DNA of 64,000 nucleotides, from contig NZ_MCIF01000002.1 in the NCBI RefSeq assembly GCF_003268475.1, positions 5,741,644 to 5,805,643 of the forward strand, written 5' to 3'. Shown piece by piece: positions 55,001 to 63,370 of this stretch (the first letter of the stretch is position 1; every line of letters begins with the position of its first letter). The translations under genes and the position numbers were made by a program. The notes under the pieces were generated by a model. The model saw only the letters and a program-made list of their open reading frames with translations, did no database searches and was not told the origin of the DNA. This stretch comes from Thermogemmatispora tikiterensis (GTDB lineage: Bacteria; Chloroflexota; Ktedonobacteria; Ktedonobacterales; Ktedonobacteraceae).

Positions 55001-55927
55001 AAAGACAATGGAGTCCTGGGGGGTGAGGATGCCGTGGCGCGTGAGAAACTGGTAGAAGCTGCAGGCATAGCTACCTGCCTGGATGAGTTTGTAGCTCTCT
55101 TTGTCCTGGCGGCTGAAGGCGCGGAAGTAGCGTTTGAGGCCGGTGGCCAGTAGCTCCTGTCCGCTGAGCAGGGCGGCGTCGGTGTCGATGCTCAGGTTGG
55201 AGAAAACGCTGCGAGTGCGCATGTAGCGCAGCTCGCGCAGCAGCAGGCCGCGGATCTGGTCGACTGAGGTGAGACTGGCGGCGTCGCTGAGGCTGCGGAC
55301 GCTGAAGACCGAAAGGTCGATGCAGAGGAGACGCCAGTCCTTTCCCTGCTGCAGCAAGAGCAACAGGTCGGCCTGGGGAAATTGGCCGCGTCCGCAGTAT
55401 TGCTCGTAGATCTGCTCGCTGGCTGGCAGTGAGTAGTCGCGCTGACGCAGTTGCTCCAGTAACTCGGCGAAGGCCAGGCTTTCTTTTTTGGTGTAGGTCT
55501 CCAGACTGTTGGGACCGTGAAAGCGACATTGCAGGTAGACGATGTCAATCTGCCCGTTGTGGGCGGCCATGAGGGCCTCCAGCAGTTCCTGAAGGAAGGT
55601 ACGCCCGCCCAGGTAGCCGCGTAGCAAGATGAAGATGGCCCAGTGGCGCAGCAGGTCGCGGTCCCAGCTGCTGAAGACGCAGTTGCGCCTGCTGAGCTTG
55701 CTGTAGAGCGGCTCAAAGTGGAGCTGGGCCAGCTCGCGCCGATAGTAATCGGAGATGGAGGGGGGGCAGTGGATGCGCGGCTCCTGGCCAAGGGCCGTGA
55801 GCAGGCCGGTGGCGAAGCCGATTTCAAAGAGACGGCCCATGTCTTCGCCGAAATGCTGGTTGCTGCTGGCTGGCTCTGGCTGCCTGGTCTGGACGCTTTG
55901 GCCAGATGGCTCTGGCATGGCTGACAT
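52070..55927 (-). CDS. Very large SF2-type helicase/ATPase of a two-gene operon
   Basis: 1285-aa protein. Walker A is LTGTPGIGKTTA (456-463), Walker B FFMIDEVTG (Asp660-Glu661) after an unusually long 200-residue insert, then HANISEEEKKKV (about 842), motif V TASASRGLSFKRARAILV (866-883) and motif VI QVIYRGRG (899-906). Residues 1-430 are a separate region; ADLLLLL...WRLLCIDLS (186-206) resembles a nuclease-type core but lacks a clear E-x-K. Residues 930-1285 are helical and unrecognised, with a Gly/Arg-rich linker near 1020-1045. It is the second gene, 42 bases after the 1121-aa protein gene. Family not known to me. Confidence 0.8.
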   Translation of the reverse strand: MSAMPEPSGQSVQTRQPEPASSNQHFGEDMGRLFEIGFATGLLTALGQEPRIHCPPSISDYYRRELAQLHFEPLYSKLSRRNCVFSSWDRDLLRHWAIFILLRGYLGGRTFLQELLEALMAAHNGQIDIVYLQCRFHGPNSLETYTKKESLAFAELLEQLRQRDYSLPASEQIYEQYCGRGQFPQADLLLLLQQGKDWRLLCIDLSVFSVRSLSDAASLTSVDQIRGLLLRELRYMRTRSVFSNLSIDTDAALLSGQELLATGLKRYFRAFSRQDKESYKLIQAGSYACSFYQFLTRHGILTPQDSIVFHIIGYTDRGSNSMTLRRDQLPVLEACAEIYREREEHLIPGQEIEASREQLLETISRYVARCFQQGKSFVKQLREEAERGDGLHWVSHEELLTDFVGMDSPLTPEQVTPELQALFPDQPCAGRKLRELHAELVLRELEQPTPYLFLTGTPGIGKTTAIVNFLKERAMQGEGFLFVYVSPRKQVNLDIIDKFRSSEFDLRCDTLLALTTNSAQIRANGGKRTVHYYSSQRNDRFSLHGIDFLPAEGPDAQQQRPRERRLEEVEEGLLIDRGQNVSGVLDSLCSAIDAALTEQLSNTIVATVAVQSLRRTSHDQATTLRHLKSLFQSLLSQGLVQQEALEQLSRRIKYIFFMIDEVTGDESGAAFVEGVHRLLHQCQLFNHPAIRCKVIVADASIVDPQLIQRHLEDSSYEPDKIYFRRASQPPQPLSRSAFGFKRLNAVGINANAYPASALRLRYHVGLEIESYEDITALRAISQQLKSGLQQELLTDLLTVLRQPEAPQVLVYIQDKQRLAELIAELRRSLGQFQLYEDYLAIHANISEEEKKKVRDYQDKVRVVFMTASASRGLSFKRARAILVDVPRFAIEQNLMEILQVIYRGRGGDLDNTEKAITFYLSDRFFYSRAEERDSALRESLLALLNILLILKTALLTRIKGEGQIGHGRYLMIPIGGKAVLSAGESLTSRLGRLVEQLDDLRDQHPETPDFREVAEDLISLLSEARLELNPPASESGRRAHGSPRGQARQDGDQRHPRPYLIELDQLADRFEEAAIHGFDHLLTLPPLERAYIAGSLLIVPLGERHLREEYWISLMKLLQVNRRGQLLLSRMETLRRHPYCNDEIRLLLKDGIALIRELGRIARGNMVIPHFGQETQHADQHYAIPLHVLLVSKVFQSYFQSGAEDAFGSYWSFRRLLESYLRTLYPIDSVLPLGRHYEHFPFLLFRSYNLPEARRKIFLDHYLFMSHELNIINMLLAKSGEGEAS

Positions 55928-55969
55928 GGCGCTGGTGATCCTCCTTGTTCCTCTTCCGTCGTATCCAGC

Positions 55970-58900
55970 TCAGGACGCGGTGGATGACGGCGGCTCCGGG
56001 TGCTGATGGTTGCCGCCGCCTTGCTTCAGCTCCAGGGTGCGCAGCACTGAGCGCACGTGTGTCAGGCAGGCCAGCATGTTGAAACGCTGTTGGCCTTTCA
56101 TGTGAGGAATGATGGCCTGGGCACCGGTGCTGCGGTCCCCGATGGTGCGCTTGTAGGGATCAAGCTTCATCATGGGGCTGGACGGTCTTTCAAAGCGCAT
56201 GAAGTGCAGCAGGGTGATGGCCTCGATCAGGCCGTGCTTGATGGTGCCTGGCTGGTCAGGGGCCAGCAGGTCGGACCAGATGTACTGCTCGTAGCTGGGG
56301 TCCTGGTCGTAGACATGGGTGACGGTGGAGTAGGCCATGATGCCGTTGTAGACGCGCTCCTGCGCCTCGGGGGAACCAGAAGGGATATAGTAGCCATTGT
56401 AGAGATTGAGAAACATGACGGTACGTTTGCTGGGATCGTTGACGACGTCGGCCAGTTCGCGCAGCTCGTCAATGTAGAGTGACTCTTGATCGTGCCTGGC
56501 AGAGCTGGCCTTGAGATCGAGGACGTAGTAGAGGTCGCAGAAGATGGGGTAGACGCGGAAGTCGCTGGCAACCTCGCGCATGGCCTGGATGACGTCCTGG
56601 CTCATGAAAAACAGCTCGCGGGCGCCGCCTTTGGTGAGGCCCAGGGTGCGGCTGTAGGGAGCGTGGGCGACGTAGAGCAGGTGACGATAGCCCTGCTGGG
56701 CGCAGTAGCGGGCCTGTTCGATGATGATGTCGGGCCGCGTGTGCATGCTTTCGGAGGGGTGATTGTCGGCGAAGGTTCTCAGGCGACGCAGCAGGAGTTC
56801 GTTGCCCTGCCGCTCCAGGCCAAGCACTTCGCCGTAGATGACGGCCAGGTAGTGATCGCGGGCCTGGGTAGTGTAGTCGCATTTGCGGCTGGAGACGACC
56901 AGGATGGCCACTTTGTCAAGGCGCGCGGGCTGGGACTGGTCGGCGTCGGTGGCGGCGGCGGGCGCCGGCTGGAGGGCCGCGCTCCGATGGGCGGACGTGA
57001 CCCGTGCTGGCTGACGGGCTGCTTGACGGGCTGCCGCGCGCCCGCTGTTGGTCTGCTCCGACTGCGGCTTGAAGCGATGCGGCAGGTTCGAGTAGAGCGA
57101 GCAGAGGGCGCTTCTAAGCAGGTAGACGTTTTTGCCTTCCTCTTTCAGGGTCTCCAGGTGCATGCCTTGCGAGCTGGTCGGGTAGTCGGCTCCTAGCAGG
57201 TGCTCCAACACCTTGGTGATGCCGTGCAGGACGCTTTCATCGTCGTAGTGCTCCTGGCCGGCCTCTTCTTTCTTGATGTGGATGCAGATGAGCGGAATGA
57301 AGCGCCTGGCTGGCTCAATAGCGGTGGCGCTGTCGACGACCAGTTTGATGAAGAGGTAGGCGAGAAGGAGGTAGGTGAAGCGGTAGACAAAGGCGGCCTC
57401 GGAACGGACGGCTAGCCCCTGGTGGTGGTAGCCGTAGCCCAGGGCGATGTGTTTGAAGCCACCAAAGCACTGCTGGAAGAGCTTTTTGCACTCTGCTTGT
57501 TTCTGCTTATCCGCCTCTATGGGAAGCAGGATAACGGGCAGGGCCTGCAGGTGCCCAAGCTCGTAGCTCATGGCATAGCTGCCGATAGTCTCCTCGCTGC
57601 CATGCTCCTTACTGAGGAAGTAGAGCGGCTCAATCTGAAGGCTAACGGCGAGTTTGCAGAGGACATTGCTGCTGATGCTGGCCTCCTCGATGCTGATGTA
57701 CTTGAGCAGCTCGCGCCGGTGGTCTTCCTGGAATGAGAGGTCGTCGCTGAAAAAGTGGTGCTGGATGAAAAGTTGTTCGGGATCTTTCGAGAGGATGCCG
57801 GCGCTCAGGGAGATCACCAGGTCGGCCCGGTAGGGGCGCGACTGGTGGGCTGGCTTTTTGAGCGAGGCGACCAGGGCGGTCCGTACATCCTGGAGAAGCT
57901 CCGAGGTCTTTTTCGAGGTCTTCTGTGCGCCTGTGGACTGCTCCGGCTCCAGCTCCTCGGCCAGCCGCCGCAGGGCGGCCTCCTTCTCCTCTTGGGTGCC
58001 GGCTCGCAGGACGGGCAATAGCTCTTGCTCAAAGTCGGCCTCGGGCTGATAGCTGGGGTCTTCCCAGTGCTTGAAGGCGAAGAAGTAGAGCACGGCTACG
58101 CGGACGATGCGCGTGTAGAAGGCTTCAAGGGTGCCGTTGCTTTCAGCCTCCTGCCGGCGCTCGTCAAAGGAAGGTTTGTCCGGTTGGAGCAGGGCCAGAT
58201 GGAATTTAAAGGATTCCTCGCCCTTGCCCCCGTGGACGTGCACTTTGCCGTTGAGCTTGAGGCGCAGGCCGTGGATGAAGCGCTTGACCCCTTGCTGCTC
58301 GTTGATGATCTCTCCGAGCTGACCAGCGACCTCGCCGAAGATGGGCAGGGGATCGAAGGCGTCGGCCCGTGAGAAGAGGTCGCGCAAGTTGAGGCGCTCC
58401 GACTGGCCATAGGAGACGATGTAGTGGCTATCGGGATAGCGCTGGATGTAGGCTTCAAGCTGGCGCAGGCGCTCGCTCAGGGTCTGGAGCAGGCGCTCGG
58501 CCCGGCGTTCCTGATCGCTGGCCCTGGAATCGCTGATGAGGCTTTGCCTGATGTAGGTCAGGTAGTGGAGGCGGGCGGTGCGCTGGATGCGGGCCAGGCC
58601 CTCATCGGTGATGGTCCCGCAGAGGATGTTGATCCGCTCGGCAGCCTGGCTTGTTGGTTGCTCAAGCTGGGTCTCCGCCTCTTTCAGCTCTTCTGCATCG
58701 GCCTGCCCGGTCTCCTGGTAGGTCTTCAGGTGGGCTTTGATGCCCTCGATCAGCTCCTTTCTCAGTTCGCCGATCCCCTGAACGTCGATGGTGAGTTTAT
58801 GGCCCTTCAGCCGCGTCTGGTCGGTGGTGCCTGGCTGCCTCTGAAAGTGCAGTTGACGCCGCCGGACGATGGCGGACTTCGAGAGAGGATAGCACAGATA

Positions 58901-59335
58901 ATTGCCTTTCTGCTTGCTCTGGGCGGCAAAAGCCTGGAGCGGCTGAAAGAAGCTGCTGACGAGCTGCTCGGGAGTCTGACCGCGCAGGCGGCAGACTTCG
59001 CTCAAGGCCTGCTGCAACGGGTGCAGGATGTGTTGCTCCAGGTCCCTGCTGAACTGGCTGCGCCCTTTGTCGTCGGCAAAGTGGACACTGGCGTAGCGCG
59101 TGCCGTGGACGTTCTCAACAGGGTTGGCCAGCCTGTGAGCCTCTCTGGCTACGGCCAGGGCGATTTCGTCAAGATTGAGGCTGAGCCGCTGCTCTTCGAC
59201 CCGTAGAATAGTGCCCACCAGTCGGTTTTCTTGCTGCAAGCGCTTCAATTGCTGGCCAATGGCTTCAAAGAGGGGGCCGTAATTGACGGCGGCCAGATGA
59301 TGCTCGCGTTGATGCAGTGTGCTCATGGATGTCAT
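55970..59335 (-). CDS. 1121-aa protein of unknown family, helicase partner
   Basis: Large cytosolic protein with no signal or TM helix strong enough to call. Residues 1-760 are mostly helical with a charged middle (440-500); 502-605 includes ADLVISLSAGILS and YELGHLQALPVILLPIE. An Ala/Arg/Gln-rich linker (755-805) precedes a distinct C-terminal domain (806-1110) that starts VAILVVSSRKCDYTTQARDHY and contains RHLLYVAHAP, RVYPIFCDLYYVLDL and RTVMFLNLYNGYYIPSG. I recognise no catalytic family. ATG 59335 or 59326 are possible starts. Operon with the helicase suggests a joint nucleic-acid or defence function. Confidence 0.75.
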   Translation of the reverse strand: MTSMSTLHQREHHLAAVNYGPLFEAIGQQLKRLQQENRLVGTILRVEEQRLSLNLDEIALAVAREAHRLANPVENVHGTRYASVHFADDKGRSQFSRDLEQHILHPLQQALSEVCRLRGQTPEQLVSSFFQPLQAFAAQSKQKGNYLCYPLSKSAIVRRRQLHFQRQPGTTDQTRLKGHKLTIDVQGIGELRKELIEGIKAHLKTYQETGQADAEELKEAETQLEQPTSQAAERINILCGTITDEGLARIQRTARLHYLTYIRQSLISDSRASDQERRAERLLQTLSERLRQLEAYIQRYPDSHYIVSYGQSERLNLRDLFSRADAFDPLPIFGEVAGQLGEIINEQQGVKRFIHGLRLKLNGKVHVHGGKGEESFKFHLALLQPDKPSFDERRQEAESNGTLEAFYTRIVRVAVLYFFAFKHWEDPSYQPEADFEQELLPVLRAGTQEEKEAALRRLAEELEPEQSTGAQKTSKKTSELLQDVRTALVASLKKPAHQSRPYRADLVISLSAGILSKDPEQLFIQHHFFSDDLSFQEDHRRELLKYISIEEASISSNVLCKLAVSLQIEPLYFLSKEHGSEETIGSYAMSYELGHLQALPVILLPIEADKQKQAECKKLFQQCFGGFKHIALGYGYHHQGLAVRSEAAFVYRFTYLLLAYLFIKLVVDSATAIEPARRFIPLICIHIKKEEAGQEHYDDESVLHGITKVLEHLLGADYPTSSQGMHLETLKEEGKNVYLLRSALCSLYSNLPHRFKPQSEQTNSGRAAARQAARQPARVTSAHRSAALQPAPAAATDADQSQPARLDKVAILVVSSRKCDYTTQARDHYLAVIYGEVLGLERQGNELLLRRLRTFADNHPSESMHTRPDIIIEQARYCAQQGYRHLLYVAHAPYSRTLGLTKGGARELFFMSQDVIQAMREVASDFRVYPIFCDLYYVLDLKASSARHDQESLYIDELRELADVVNDPSKRTVMFLNLYNGYYIPSGSPEAQERVYNGIMAYSTVTHVYDQDPSYEQYIWSDLLAPDQPGTIKHGLIEAITLLHFMRFERPSSPMMKLDPYKRTIGDRSTGAQAIIPHMKGQQRFNMLACLTHVRSVLRTLELKQGGGNHQHPEPPSSTAS

Positions 59336-59754
59336 CGCCCTCCACGTTCCTGCGCTGGGTTCAATGCGACGTGTGCCTGTTGGATTGACTGCCTGGCCGG
59401 TTGGGCTGCGCTGCCCTGGCTACCTGCTCCCCCTGGGCGCAGGGCTACAGCCCGGCCTTTTTCTAAGTGAAACGCTGGCAGGATCTCTTTTTTGTAGGGA
59501 AAGATGTTGGTCACGGAGAGCGGCGGCGGAAGCCAGGGCGATCTGCCCGCTGGGCCGAGCCGGGTCAGCAAGGGTCTTTTTGGCAGTCGTGAAAGAAGCG
59601 TTCACGCTGGGGGCTGATGTTTGTTGAGCGATGGACGCGCCCCACCAGCGCGAGGAGCGGGGGCTGCCTGGGCGGTCGTGAGGCAACGCATGGAGAGCGG
59701 GCTGTGATTCCTTCACAGGCCCCGCCCGAATGCACAAGGCTGTCTCATCTTGGA
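59336..59754. other. Upstream region of the two-gene helicase operon
   Basis: 420 bases between the 1121-aa protein gene and the HTH gene, both leftward. No convincing sigma70 boxes. Small palindrome GGGCTACAGCCC near 59445-59456. Confidence 0.4.
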
Positions 59755-60048
59755 CTAGCGGCCCGGCTTGGGGTGGTCCCGATCCCCAGCCTTGAGGATC
59801 TGCAGCTCAGAGGGGCATTGCTCCCAGGGAATGCGCTGCAGAAGTTCGGCGCGGCTGGCGATGCCCAGGCGCTCGCGCAGGCGGTAGATGTGGCCGCGTA
59901 CGGTGCTGGGAGTGATGCCCAGGCGCTCGGCAATGGCTTCGTCCTCCAGTCCCTGACGAAGGAGGAGCAGGACCTCCCATTCGCGCGGGCGCGGTGGACC
60001 GGGTTCCCGGGGTCCAAGTTTGCGGTGGAAGCCACGACGCTGACTCAT
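59755..60048 (-). CDS. LuxR-type HTH protein, split response-regulator output
   Basis: 97-aa protein whose residues 20-80 form a LuxR/GerE HTH: REWEVLLLLRQGLEDEAIAERLGITPSTVRGHIYRLRERLGIASRAELL. It has no receiver domain; ATG 60048 overlaps the stop of the receiver gene by ATGA. The pair thus forms a response regulator split into two chains. It may activate the helicase operon just downstream on the same strand. Confidence 0.85.
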   Translation of the reverse strand: MSQRRGFHRKLGPREPGPPRPREWEVLLLLRQGLEDEAIAERLGITPSTVRGHIYRLRERLGIASRAELLQRIPWEQCPSELQILKAGDRDHPKPGR

Positions 60049-60593
60049 AGGCGGCTTGCCCCTTTCTGGTCCTGCTGAAAGCTGGCTGCTCCTGATGGGG
60101 GAATGGTGGGCAGAAGGGTTTCGCCACCGATGAAGAAAGACCCGGGCAGGATGGCCAGCGGAACGGGTGGAGAGAATGGGGGAGTCACTGGGGTGGCTGG
60201 GGGTGGCGTCGGGTTGGGGCTGGCTCTGGTGAGGCGACGAACGAGGGCGACAAGCTGGTCGATGAAAAAGGGCTTGCCTACGAAGGCGCTGGCTCCGACC
60301 AGCCGCGCCCGCAGGCGCTCACGCCAGCCCTGTTGCGCGCTCATGAGCACGATGGGTATGGCGCTGAGCCGCGGCTGCTGGCGCAATAGCCGGATCAGCT
60401 CGTAGCCGTCCAGGCGCGCTACCCCGGGGTCGACTAGCAGCAGGGCCGGTGGCTCCGGGCTGCGTGCCAGCTCTTGAAGTGCACTCAGGCCGTCGCGATG
60501 GCAGCAGACGCCGAAGCCGGCGCGTTGCAGGGCCAGGGCTACGATGAGGCGACAGATCGCTGAGTCGTCGACAATGTGCACAGTTCCTGGCAT
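60045..60593 (-). CDS. Response regulator receiver protein
   Basis: 182-aa protein. Residues 4-120 are a CheY-like receiver with Asp9/Asp10 (VDDS), phosphoacceptor Asp55 (LLVDPG), Ser85 (LMSAQ) and Lys107 (VGKPF), all intact. A Pro-rich tail of 60 residues follows and ends at the HTH gene. ATG 60593 has GGAG 8 bases upstream. No histidine kinase is nearby, so the partner is encoded elsewhere. Confidence 0.88.
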   Translation of the reverse strand: MPGTVHIVDDSAICRLIVALALQRAGFGVCCHRDGLSALQELARSPEPPALLLVDPGVARLDGYELIRLLRQQPRLSAIPIVLMSAQQGWRERLRARLVGASAFVGKPFFIDQLVALVRRLTRASPNPTPPPATPVTPPFSPPVPLAILPGSFFIGGETLLPTIPPSGAASFQQDQKGASRL

Positions 60594-60716
60594 AGCAATG
60601 GCTCCTTTCAGATGATGGGTTGCCTGTCGGTCTCTGTTGGGTCTACATGCCGTGCGTTTCCCTATCCCCTCGCCTGGCAGCTCGTCCCGCTGCAAAGCTG
60701 CCCTCTATGCTATGGA

Positions 60717-60738
60717 TCAGTCAGTCAGTCAGTCAGTC
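60717..60738. repeat. Tetranucleotide repeat (TCAG)5
   Basis: Five uninterrupted TCAG units plus TC. It lies 125 bases upstream of the receiver gene start and so is outside coding sequence. Confidence 0.85.
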
Positions 60739-60980
60739 GCGAGTGGGTGCCCGCCGAGTCATTACCCGGGGAGAGGCGAGGAGCCTGCGGGCCTCCTGCG
60801 GGCGGACACCCCTTCGCTGCTATTGCTATAGCCGGATGGGCTTGCAACAAAAGTAGTGGTTGGACTCCTGACGTCGATGCAAGCGATGCCGCTTCTTCCT
60901 GCCCAAGAAAAATAGCTCGCTCGCTTCACTCTTTTCTTGTGTAATTTATCCGACCAATAAGAAAAACTACTTTTCTATTT

Positions 60981-61000
60981 GCAGATGTATCTGCTATAAT
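60981..61000 (+). promoter_or_regulatory. Palindrome and -10 box of BTAD regulator promoter
   Basis: GCAGAT-GT-ATCTGC, a perfect palindrome, ends immediately before TATAAT (60995-61000). The -35 would be TTTCTA (17-base spacer), which is weak, so an activator binding the palindrome is plausible. Confidence 0.5.
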
Positions 61001-61168
61001 CAAAGCACCACGGTGCCAGACAGTGCATGTCGTAGACGCTACGGCGATGGTGCCGCGCGATTTGATATGTGGTGCTTATGGTCGGCCTGGCCTGGGCGTA
61101 TGCTGGGCTGCCAGCCGCTGGTTGTGGGCCAGGGCGCCGGCTGAGAAGAAGAAAGCGGTGAGAGGACT

Positions 61169-63325
61169 ATGGCCGGAAAAGAGCAGCTTGTCGAGACGGG
61201 CGATCCTCTGGTGCGGGTGTGGATGCTGGGGCCGTTTGTGGTAGAGCTGCGGCAGGCCGATGGGTCGTGGCAGGCGCTGCCGGGCGGGATCTGGCGAACG
61301 TATTTCTATGGGCGCCCGCTGCTGCAGCGCCTGCTGTGTGCTCACGGGCGCCGGCTGGAGCGGCAGCAGTTGCAGATGGATCTGTGGCCGAGGGAGGAGC
61401 CGAGCGAGGCGATGGAGCGCTATCCGCTGACGGCGGCGGGCCAGGTGCGGAAGCTGTTGGGAAAGAGGGAGTTGCTCAAGACGTGCGGGCAGGGCTATCA
61501 GTTGGCCGATCAGCGCTGGATCTGGGCCGATGTGGATGAGGCGCTGTGGTGGCTGGGGGAGGCGCGCCGGCGGGGACTGGAGACGCTGGCGGCGCTGCCG
61601 GCGCTGCAGGGAGCGGAGCGGCTCTTTCGGCGGGGGCGCCTGCTGGAAGAGCAGGCGGCGGTGTGGGCGGTGGCGTATCGGGAGTGGGTGGCGGGCGAGC
61701 GGTGGAAGGCGGGGCTGGCCCTGGCGCGGCTCTACGAGCGAGAGGGGATGCTGAGCGAGGCGGGGGAGCAGTATCGGCAGTTGTATGAGGAGCATCCGTA
61801 CAGGGAGGAGGCGCTGTTAGAGGTGTATGGGTGGTGGCTGCGACAGGGGGAGCGAGAGCGGGCGGAGCGGGTGCTGACGGCTGGCCTCCAGCGGCTGGAA
61901 CAGGAGGGGTTGCCGCTGTCAGAAGAGGCGCAGGAGTGGGTGAGGCGGCTCAGGCGGATGCAAGAGAGAGACAGGCTTGCCCGGGTGCAGGGGAAGACTG
62001 TGGTATACTGGGAAGGAAGCAAGGGAGCGTTGAGGGAGGAGAGAGGAGGAAGCGCGCTTCTGCAGGCGCTGCCCGCGCCGGGGATGAGGTTGTTGCCGGC
62101 GGGGTCGGAGGAGGAAGAGGAGAGGGAGGAGGAGGCGAAGCAGGGGGACTGTGGGACGAGCGTGTTGCTCTGGCCGCTGACGTGGGGAAGGCGGGGGCAA
62201 GGGAGCCTGCGCGAGATGGAGCAATTGATTCAACAGGAGCTTTGTATGAGCGAGCGCACGAGAGAACCGGCAGAGGGAAGGACTGCGATGGAGCAGCGAC
62301 TACCGCGGCGGACGGCGCTGCTGGTGCTGGCGGGCTTGCCGCAGGTGCTGTTTGGACTGGGGAGCGTGGGAGCGGGTTGGGAGTGGGCAGGTGGCGGCAG
62401 GAGAGGGGAGGGAAGGCTGAGAGAGGAGGTGCTGCCGGTGGTGGCAGGGAGCATCACGGCCTGCTGGCACCTGCTCAACGAGGGAGAATTTGAGACGGTG
62501 GAGCGGACGGTCAGCAGCTACTTGCCGCTGTTGTGTCAGTGGGCTAAAGAACCATCAGCAGGTCAAACCGCTGCCGCTGCTCTTGCTGCTCAAGGATACT
62601 TTTTTCTGCGCCAAAGTGCCTATCACCGCCTCCAGTTCCGGCAAGAGCTGGCCTACAGTCAGGCGGCAGTAGCACTAAGTCGTTTGGCAGGTGAGCCAGC
62701 GTTATTGGTCAAAGCGCTCACTAAGATCAGCTTGGACTACTATCACCTATCGGACTATAGACAAGCATTCCTGGCTCTGGAAGAAGCTCGCGCTTTACTG
62801 CCGCAAACTCCGCGGATTCTGGAAGAGACAGTCTATACAGGGCTGGCGCTGATTTCTGCTAAGCAGGGGAGGGCCAGAGAAGCGCTGGATAATCTGAGCC
62901 GGGCCAGGGAGGGAGATGCCTCTGTTCAAGGTGAGCTGCCTGTGTACTTGCAAGCGGACGAAGGGCCGTGGAGGCTGATCTTGCGAGAAGGGTGGGTTCG
63001 TCTAGAGCTGAACCGGCATGAGGGGAAGAGAGAGCATGCGTTAGCGGCGGAGCGGGCGCTAGCGCAGATAGAGAGCCTGGCAGGCCGGGGGATGGTGCCG
63101 GAGCGGATTCGCCTGGAGATTCTGAACCGGAGGGGGGAGGCGGCGATCGGAAGGGGAGAGCTGGAGGAGTATGTGAGCTACACGGTGCAGGGGGCGGAAG
63201 GAGCCAGGAGATTGGGGAGTAGTAAGAGGAGGCAGGAGCTGGTGAGCAATTGGAGGAGGGCGTTGGAGCGCTGGCCGGGGGAGAAGCGGGTGAGGGAGCT
63301 GGGGGAGCTGGTGCTGTGGACGTAG
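61169..63325 (+). CDS. BTAD/SARP-type regulator with C-terminal TPR-like region
   Basis: 718-aa protein. Residues 10-105 resemble the winged OmpR-like DNA-binding part of SARP regulators (VWMLGPFVVELRQADGSW..., ...LLQRLLCAHGRRLERQQLQMDLWP), and 115-260 the helical BTAD (ADVDEALWW..., ...EEHPYREEALLEVYGWWLRQGE). After a low-complexity acidic stretch (310-365), a new start-like segment, MEQRLPRRTALLVLAGLPQVLFGLG (from 374), begins a TPR-like region to the end. That half is paralogous to the next gene, so this may be a fusion of two proteins or use an internal start at 62288. GAGAGGAC precedes ATG 61169. Confidence 0.8.
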   Translation: MAGKEQLVETGDPLVRVWMLGPFVVELRQADGSWQALPGGIWRTYFYGRPLLQRLLCAHGRRLERQQLQMDLWPREEPSEAMERYPLTAAGQVRKLLGKRELLKTCGQGYQLADQRWIWADVDEALWWLGEARRRGLETLAALPALQGAERLFRRGRLLEEQAAVWAVAYREWVAGERWKAGLALARLYEREGMLSEAGEQYRQLYEEHPYREEALLEVYGWWLRQGERERAERVLTAGLQRLEQEGLPLSEEAQEWVRRLRRMQERDRLARVQGKTVVYWEGSKGALREERGGSALLQALPAPGMRLLPAGSEEEEEREEEAKQGDCGTSVLLWPLTWGRRGQGSLREMEQLIQQELCMSERTREPAEGRTAMEQRLPRRTALLVLAGLPQVLFGLGSVGAGWEWAGGGRRGEGRLREEVLPVVAGSITACWHLLNEGEFETVERTVSSYLPLLCQWAKEPSAGQTAAAALAAQGYFFLRQSAYHRLQFRQELAYSQAAVALSRLAGEPALLVKALTKISLDYYHLSDYRQAFLALEEARALLPQTPRILEETVYTGLALISAKQGRAREALDNLSRAREGDASVQGELPVYLQADEGPWRLILREGWVRLELNRHEGKREHALAAERALAQIESLAGRGMVPERIRLEILNRRGEAAIGRGELEEYVSYTVQGAEGARRLGSSKRRQELVSNWRRALERWPGEKRVRELGELVLWT
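62331..62479 (+). repeat. Near-identical direct repeat, copy A
   Basis: About 150 bases nearly identical to 63435-63583 (offset 1104 bases), with weaker similarity on both sides to about 62513. Only a handful of differences are visible, far fewer than in the flanks. Codes for the GLPQVLFGLGSVGAG...ITACWHLLNEGE part of both proteins. Confidence 0.85.
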
Positions 63326-63370
63326 AGGCAGAGAGAGGCAGGCGAGCGGGAAGAGAGAGGAGAGCGAGTG

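Larger units (their letters stand above)
60594..61168. other. Intergenic region before BTAD regulator
   Basis: 575 bases between divergent regulators. Contains a TCAG tetranucleotide repeat (60717-60738) and an AT-rich promoter zone (60900-61010) with a palindrome at 60981-60994. No gene recognised. Confidence 0.5.

Noticed and set aside
55970-59335. PIWI-RE or Argonaute identity for the 1121-aa protein
   Set aside because: Considered because of the helicase partner, but no RDG, DEDX or R/E motif arrangement could be placed in its C-terminal domain.
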